DNA of 54,424 bases. Origin: JAKAGZ01 sp964595355. GTDB lineage: Bacteria > Bacteroidota > Ignavibacteria > Ignavibacteriales > Ignavibacteriaceae. The notes under the pieces were generated by a model. The model ran no database searches. It saw only the letters and a program-made list of their open reading frames with translations, and had not been told where the DNA came from. The stretch lies in assembly GCA_964595355.1 (NCBI GenBank), contig CAZQQD010000008.1, positions 1 to 54,424 of the forward strand, read 5' to 3'. Both the position numbers and the translations under genes were made by a program. Of the stretch, positions 49,630-54,424 are shown piece by piece (the first letter of the stretch is position 1; every line of letters starts with the position of its first letter).

Positions 49630-50574
49630 ATGGCAAAACAAAAAATCATAATCGGATCCCGTGGAAGTGAACTAGCCCTATGGCAGGCAAATTTTGTAAA
49701 AAAAGAACTTGAAAAGAAGAATAAAAATATTTCCGTTGAAATTAAAATTATTAAAACCAAAGGCGATAAAATTCTTGATGTGGCTTTATCGAAAATTGGC
49801 GACAAAAGTCTTTTCACGAAAGAACTTGAAAACGAATTGCTTGCAAAAAGAATTGATCTGGCCGTACACAGTTTAAAAGACGTTCAGACACAATTACCAA
49901 AAGGGCTAAAACTTGCTGCAATAACAAAACGCCATGCTGTTGAAGACGTGTTGATTGCGAGAAATAAGGGAATGACAATCAATAAACTCCCTGAAAATGC
50001 TGTTGTTGGAACCGGTTCCCTGAGAAGAAAATGCCAGTTGTTACATCTTCGCCCGGATATTAAAACGGAAGAACTTCGTGGAAATGTTCAGTCAAGATTA
50101 AAAAAATTTAAGGAATCAGAATGGGACGGAATAATTCTTGCCCGCGCCGGAATAGAAAGAATGAAATTGCAAAAACATATTTCATCTTATATAAGTAAAG
50201 ATGAAGTGCTTCCTGCCGTAGGTCAGGGAGCACTCGGGATCGAAATTCATAGAGACAACAAATTTGTTGATGAAATTCTTCAATCTATACATCACCAAAA
50301 CACCTATATCTCAGTCCTCGCAGAAAGAGCATTACTAAGAACACTCGAAGGTGGCTGCCAGGTACCAATAGGCGCCCTTGCAGAAGTTAAATCATCGGGA
50401 CTTTATCTTGACGCAATGGTAGGAAGTCTTGATGGTACTATAACCTTTCGTAAAAAAATGCGCGGCAGTAAAAAAGATCCTGAAAAGTTGGGTAAACAAC
50501 TGGCACGTGATCTGCTAAAGGCTGGAGCCAAAGAAATTTTAAATGAAATTTATAAAAGTGTCAGACTTAAATAA
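49630..50574 (+). CDS. hemC: Porphobilinogen deaminase (hydroxymethylbilane synthase)
   Basis: A 314-residue enzyme. GTGSLRRKCQLLHLRPD and LRGNVQSRL form the substrate site, the active-site Asp is in LAVHSLKDVQ, and Cys243 in LEGGCQVPIGA carries the dipyrromethane cofactor. It joins four porphobilinogens into hydroxymethylbilane, the substrate of HemD encoded next. Spacing to neighbours is 2 nt and 8 nt. Confidence 0.97.
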   Translation: MAKQKIIIGSRGSELALWQANFVKKELEKKNKNISVEIKIIKTKGDKILDVALSKIGDKSLFTKELENELLAKRIDLAVHSLKDVQTQLPKGLKLAAITKRHAVEDVLIARNKGMTINKLPENAVVGTGSLRRKCQLLHLRPDIKTEELRGNVQSRLKKFKESEWDGIILARAGIERMKLQKHISSYISKDEVLPAVGQGALGIEIHRDNKFVDEILQSIHHQNTYISVLAERALLRTLEGGCQVPIGALAEVKSSGLYLDAMVGSLDGTITFRKKMRGSKKDPEKLGKQLARDLLKAGAKEILNEIYKSVRLK

Positions 50575-50582
50575 ACAATAAA

Positions 50583-51977
50583 ATGAATCAGCCATCAAAA
50601 AAAGAAAGCAACAAACTTTTAAAGAGAAAAAAAATCATCGAATCTGCCTCTCAGCTTTTCTCTCGGATGAGTTACCACGAAGTAATGATGGAGGACGTAG
50701 CAAAGCAGGCCTCTATTGCAAAAGGAACGGTCTATAATTACTTTGAAACCAAAGAAGACCTTTACTTCTCTATTATGAAATTGAGGATGGAAAATCTTGT
50801 CCACTCCTTAAGAAATAAAATTCAATATGAAATGAGCAGTATTGATTCTTTACATTCATTCATCATACATCTTTATATGTTTATGATGAAATACCAGAAC
50901 TTCTTCCTGATGTACCAAAAGGAAAATCTTAAAGCTGATCATGCGTTGTGTGAAGAATTGGCCAGACTCGAGAAGGAATTAAAGTCACTGTTACTAAATA
51001 TAATTAAATCAGGAAAATCCGAGAAACTTTTTCGCGATATCGAAGAAACATTTGCAGTTGATATGATTTTGGGAAGCATTTACGGCGCTATATACAGAGG
51101 AATCGAGAACAAATACACTGAAGCAAAAATGGTCAATGACCGTGAAATGATTTACGATTTTGTGCTGCACGGATTGTTCACGACTTTCGATAAAGAAAAT
51201 GTTTTGCCATTGAAAGGAAAAACTATAGTTATTACCCGCACAATTGAGCAATCACGAGAATCGGCTGAGGCCTTTATACAACTGGGCGCGAAAGTCATTA
51301 TTTTCCCGACTCTTGATATAGTTCCGCCAAGCAGCTGGAAGGAATTTGACAATGTTGTTATAAAAGAAAAGAAAATAGACTTCATAATATTTACTTCGGC
51401 TCATTCAGTAAAAATGCTCATTAGCAGAACAAATGAGTTGAAAAAGAAATTTAACTTCGGAAAAACTAAGATTGTAGCTGTTGGAAATAAGACAGCGTCT
51501 GTGTGTGAAAGATTAGGAGTGCCGGTAAATATAATTCCTAAAAAATTCAGCGGGGAAGGAGTTATTAGTGAATTATCGAAATTCGATCTGAACAATAAAA
51601 TTATTTTCATTCCACAGTCTGAAATCGGAAGAGAGGAATTGCCAGAAGAACTGGAGGCACGGGGTGCAGTATTAAAAGTTGCGCCGGTTTATAATGTTGC
51701 ATTACCTGATCACGAAACTATTAAAGACAGAATTGACGAGTTAAAAAACACTCACCCAGACTTATTCATATTTACGAGTCCTTCTACGTTTAAGAATTAT
51801 CTGCAAATACTGGATGTAACGAATCCATCACGATATTTCCGTGAATATGATATTGCGGCAATAGGTCCAACGACCCGTGCTGCAATTGAAAACAGAAATG
51901 TGCGGGTAACAATAATGCCGGATGAATACACCATTAACGGTTTGGTAAAAGCCACCTTAGAATATTATAAGAAATGA
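50583..51977 (+). CDS. TetR-family regulator fused to uroporphyrinogen-III synthase (HemD)
   Basis: One 464-codon frame encodes two complete proteins. Residues 1-205 are a TetR/AcrR regulator: helix-turn-helix at about 18-62 (IIESASQLFSR, AKGTVYNYFETKEDLYF) and an all-helical ligand domain. From Leu210 (LKGKTIVITRT) to 464 is a normal-length HemD with the two-lobed fold: FTSAHSVKML, the FSGEGV stretch, FTSPSTFKNYL and AIGPTTRAAIE. HemD closes and inverts ring D of hydroxymethylbilane. Such a fusion could sense the pathway and repress it. No stop or plausible new start lies at the junction apart from TTG 51210. It sits between hemC (8 nt) and hemE (16 nt). Confidence 0.9.
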   Translation: MNQPSKKESNKLLKRKKIIESASQLFSRMSYHEVMMEDVAKQASIAKGTVYNYFETKEDLYFSIMKLRMENLVHSLRNKIQYEMSSIDSLHSFIIHLYMFMMKYQNFFLMYQKENLKADHALCEELARLEKELKSLLLNIIKSGKSEKLFRDIEETFAVDMILGSIYGAIYRGIENKYTEAKMVNDREMIYDFVLHGLFTTFDKENVLPLKGKTIVITRTIEQSRESAEAFIQLGAKVIIFPTLDIVPPSSWKEFDNVVIKEKKIDFIIFTSAHSVKMLISRTNELKKKFNFGKTKIVAVGNKTASVCERLGVPVNIIPKKFSGEGVISELSKFDLNNKIIFIPQSEIGREELPEELEARGAVLKVAPVYNVALPDHETIKDRIDELKNTHPDLFIFTSPSTFKNYLQILDVTNPSRYFREYDIAAIGPTTRAAIENRNVRVTIMPDEYTINGLVKATLEYYKK

Positions 51978-51993
51978 AATTTACGGAGATGAC

Positions 51994-53043
51994 TTGAGCA
52001 AGATTCAAAACGATTTATTCTTAAGGGCCTGCAAAAGGCAGCCCGTTGAAAGAACCCCGGTCTGGATGATGAGGCAGGCAGGAAGATATTTACCGGAATA
52101 CCGAGCCATTAGAGAAAAAGCTGATTTTCTAACAATGTGCAAAACGCCCGAGCTCGCAACTGAAGTAACTATTCAACCGGTGGATTTAATTGGTGTTGAT
52201 GCTGCAATTCTTTTTTCAGATATTCTTGTTATTCCTGAAGCTATGGGAATGAATCTGGAAATGCACGAAGGAAAAGGCCCTGTTTTTCCTCAGCCTATAA
52301 GGAACGAAGAAGATGCAAAAAATTTAAAAACAATTGATCCTGAAAAGGATTTGAAATATGTTCTTGATGCTGTGTCGCTTACTAAAAAAGAGCTAAATAA
52401 CAGAGTACCTCTCATCGGGTTTAGCGGAGCGCCATGGACATTGCTTTGTTATATGGTTGAGGGCAGTGGATCGAAGAATTTTTCTTTTGTAAAAAGCTTG
52501 ATTTACAATAATCCAAAACTAGCTCATTCTATTCTGGAAAAACTTGCTGGTGCAATTTCAAAATATTTATCTGCTAAAATTGACGCTGGTGCAGATGCTG
52601 TTCAGATTTTTGATACCTGGGGCGGAAATCTTTCTCAGAATGATTTCGAAGAGTTTTCATTAAAATATATTGAAAAAATTATTGCAAACATTAAAAGAAA
52701 TGGACAACCCGTAATTGTTTTTGCAAAAGGTGTTCATTACAATTTAAATAAAATAGCCGACGCCGGAGCTGATGTAATAGGGTTAGATTGGACAATGGAT
52801 ATAGGTAAAGCAAGAAAAGAAATTGGTAATCGTGTTGCTTTACAGGGAAATATGGACCCAGGTGTACTTTATGCTAATAAGGAAAAAATCCGAGACGAAG
52901 TAAAAGGAATTCTTTCGAATTACGGTAATGGCACTGGACATATTTTCAATCTGGGCCATGGAATTTTACCAGATGTAAAACCTGAAAACGCGAAATATTT
53001 TATTGAAACTGTAAAAGAAGAGAGTAAGTATTATCATAAATAA
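51994..53043 (+). CDS. hemE: Uroporphyrinogen decarboxylase
   Basis: A 349-residue enzyme of normal length. The N-terminal PVWMMRQAGRYLPEYR signature and the GFSGAPWTL segment are diagnostic. It removes four carboxyl groups from uroporphyrinogen III to give coproporphyrinogen III. The start is TTG at 51994, with ACGGAG about 6-10 nt upstream; the ATG at 51989 runs into a stop after one codon. It is the last gene before the intergenic repeat, and hemN follows beyond that. Confidence 0.97.
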   Translation: MSKIQNDLFLRACKRQPVERTPVWMMRQAGRYLPEYRAIREKADFLTMCKTPELATEVTIQPVDLIGVDAAILFSDILVIPEAMGMNLEMHEGKGPVFPQPIRNEEDAKNLKTIDPEKDLKYVLDAVSLTKKELNNRVPLIGFSGAPWTLLCYMVEGSGSKNFSFVKSLIYNNPKLAHSILEKLAGAISKYLSAKIDAGADAVQIFDTWGGNLSQNDFEEFSLKYIEKIIANIKRNGQPVIVFAKGVHYNLNKIADAGADVIGLDWTMDIGKARKEIGNRVALQGNMDPGVLYANKEKIRDEVKGILSNYGNGTGHIFNLGHGILPDVKPENAKYFIETVKEESKYYHK

Positions 53044-53061
53044 ATTTTAATATTTCTAATC

Positions 53062-53141
53062 TTGTCATTTCGACCGAAGGGAGAAATCTTTCTGTTTACT
53101 AATTAAAGGATTTCTCGGTCGTAAACTCCCTCGAAATGATA
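53062..53141. repeat. Intergenic palindromic repeat of the GTCATTTCGACCGAAGGGAG type
   Basis: GTCATTTCGACCGAAGGGAG and AGAAATCTTT in the left arm face AAAGGATTTCTC and CTCCCTCGAAATGAT in the right arm, separated by an AT loop. Imperfect hairpins of this type are scattered between genes in many Bacteroidota genomes. It may act as terminator or mRNA stabiliser between hemE and hemN. No second copy was seen in the window. Confidence 0.75.
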
Positions 53142-53187
53142 ACTTAGTCAGAAATATTAATAAGCTAAATTTTCTTAGGAGTTAACG

Positions 53188-54424
53188 ATGTTTGAATTTG
53201 ATTTGTCAAAATTTAAGAAATATGATAAACCAGGGCCAAGATATACCAGTTATCCAACCGCACCACAGTTTAATAATTCTTTCACTGCAGAAAATTATTT
53301 AGACGAAATAATTAAGACTAATTACGGTGAAGGACTACCTGATTTGTCAATCTATTTTCATCTTCCGTTCTGCGATACACTATGCTACTTCTGTGGATGT
53401 AATATGATTATTACTCGCAACAGAGATAGGGTAAAAGAGTATTTGAAGTATCTTAAAAAAGAAATTGATATGGTGAGAACTTATATTCTTCCGGACAGGT
53501 TCGTTTCTCAATTGCATTGGGGAGGCGGCACACCAACCCACCTGACACCAGATGAAATAAATGATCTTGCGTCCTATATAAAAGACAACTTCAATTTCAA
53601 AGATGATTCAGAAAATGGCTGTGAAATTGATCCCCGTGAACTTAAAAGAGCTCATCTTGAAGCACTAAGAAACAATGGCTTTAATCGTATTAGTATGGGT
53701 GTTCAGGACTTTGATGAAAAAGTTCAAAAAGCTGTGAACAGAATTCAACCTGAAGATATTACCCGGCAAACTGTTCAATGGGTTCGCGAACTCGGATTCA
53801 GCAGCATTAATCTTGACCTGATGTATGGTTTGCCTTTTCAAACGATAAAGTCATTCGAGCAAACCGTTGAAAAGATTATTGATATTTCTCCGGATAGAAT
53901 AGCCGTGTTTAACTATGCTCATGTTCCATGGATGAAAAAACACATGGCCTTAATTCACCCTGAAGACATTCCAGCTCCTGAGATTAAACTTGAAATATTA
54001 AAAATGACGATAGAAAAACTCACATCAGCTGGATACGTTTTTATCGGGATGGACCATTTTGCAAAGCCGGATGATGAACTTGCAATTGCATTACGCGAGA
54101 AAAAGCTTTATAGAAATTTCCAGGGATACAGCACTCATTCAGGATCAGATCTTTACGCAATGGGCGTAACTGCAATTAGTCAGCTTAAAAACATTTATAC
54201 ACAAAACATCAAAACAGAAAAAGAGTATTTTGATGCAATCGATAAGGAAACTTTGCCGGTAACAAAGGGATATTATTTAAATGAAGATGATCACATTCGC
54301 CGAAATGTAATTATGCAGATCATGTGCAACTTCGAACTTGATATTCCGACAGTAGAGAAAAAACACGATATCGATTTCAAAAAATATTTCGCCTGGGGAT
54401 TAAATAATATGAAAGAAATGGAAG
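53188..54424 (+). CDS. hemN: Oxygen-independent coproporphyrinogen III oxidase, 3' truncated by window
   Basis: The frame opens at ATG 53188 with TTAGGAG 8-9 nt upstream and runs off the window end; 412 residues are visible of about 455 expected. The radical-SAM cluster motif CX3CX2CXC is at residues 62-71 (CDTLCYFCGC), preceded by PRYTSYPTAP, the HemN N-terminal signature, and followed by LHWGGGTPTHL and FNRISMGVQDF. It converts coproporphyrinogen III to protoporphyrinogen IX without oxygen, so heme can be made anaerobically. No HemF-type oxygen-dependent enzyme is seen here. Confidence 0.95.
   Translation, partial: MFEFDLSKFKKYDKPGPRYTSYPTAPQFNNSFTAENYLDEIIKTNYGEGLPDLSIYFHLPFCDTLCYFCGCNMIITRNRDRVKEYLKYLKKEIDMVRTYILPDRFVSQLHWGGGTPTHLTPDEINDLASYIKDNFNFKDDSENGCEIDPRELKRAHLEALRNNGFNRISMGVQDFDEKVQKAVNRIQPEDITRQTVQWVRELGFSSINLDLMYGLPFQTIKSFEQTVEKIIDISPDRIAVFNYAHVPWMKKHMALIHPEDIPAPEIKLEILKMTIEKLTSAGYVFIGMDHFAKPDDELAIALREKKLYRNFQGYSTHSGSDLYAMGVTAISQLKNIYTQNIKTEKEYFDAIDKETLPVTKGYYLNEDDHIRRNVIMQIMCNFELDIPTVEKKHDIDFKKYFAWGLNNMKEME

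Overview
This is an AT-rich chromosomal window that most likely comes from the Ignavibacteria or a close relative in the Bacteroidota/Chlorobiota group, probably a metagenome-derived or draft assembly. The evidence is the gene content (DUF5686 surface protein, paired M16 peptidases, UpxY/NusG-like factor, M49 peptidase), a GAFTDA-type NtrC regulator, several promoters of the Bacteroidota form TTTG-N~20-TAnnTTTG, and an intergenic hairpin repeat of the GTCATTTCGA type. Two runs of exactly 100 N (37137-37236 and 39599-39698) are scaffold gaps, and both fall inside pilin-like genes that have a close paralogue next door. No CRISPR array, prophage or insertion sequence was seen.

Layout. 1-20.8 kb is mostly housekeeping: the 3' end of radA, an RRM RNA-binding protein, a DUF5686 outer-membrane protein, two M16 peptidases, a HAD hydrolase, an M49 peptidase, ychF, two unannotated small membrane peptides, an arsR-arsM arsenic unit, rpiB-tal, a GlsB-like protein, a MarR regulator, a sirtuin, an operon ugd-upxY-yhaM, a ferredoxin and tRNA-Lys. 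20.9-44.0 kb is a large type IV pilus-like locus. It has an NtrC-type regulator and its kinase, then a long minus-strand operon (pilin-like genes, PilC, PilB, PilT, a PilM-PilN fusion, a PilO-PilP fusion, a short secretin, then three two-component genes with 2-7 nt gaps), and a divergent plus-strand operon of minor-pilin-like genes behind a near-consensus sigma-54 promoter. Another histidine kinase closes the locus. 44.1-47.3 kb holds aspS and a pyrimidine nucleoside phosphorylase. 47.4-54.4 kb is a heme operon: hemX, hemA, hemC, a TetR-HemD fusion, hemE, and hemN running off the window end.

How it fits together. The pilus locus has a full motor, platform, alignment complex and secretin, but none of its six pilin-like subunits has a classical type III prepilin leader or Glu5. 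Five start Met-Gly and one Met-Asn-Thr-Gly, followed at once by a hydrophobic helix. Fused alignment proteins, a hairpin between pilin and machinery genes, palindromes and a sigma-54 promoter between the divergent pilin operons, and at least six signalling proteins suggest a tightly controlled, poorly described branch of the type IV filament superfamily. The second notable find is an in-frame fusion of a complete TetR-type regulator with a complete uroporphyrinogen-III synthase. It lies in a heme operon whose promoter carries GTCAA palindromes that could be its operator.
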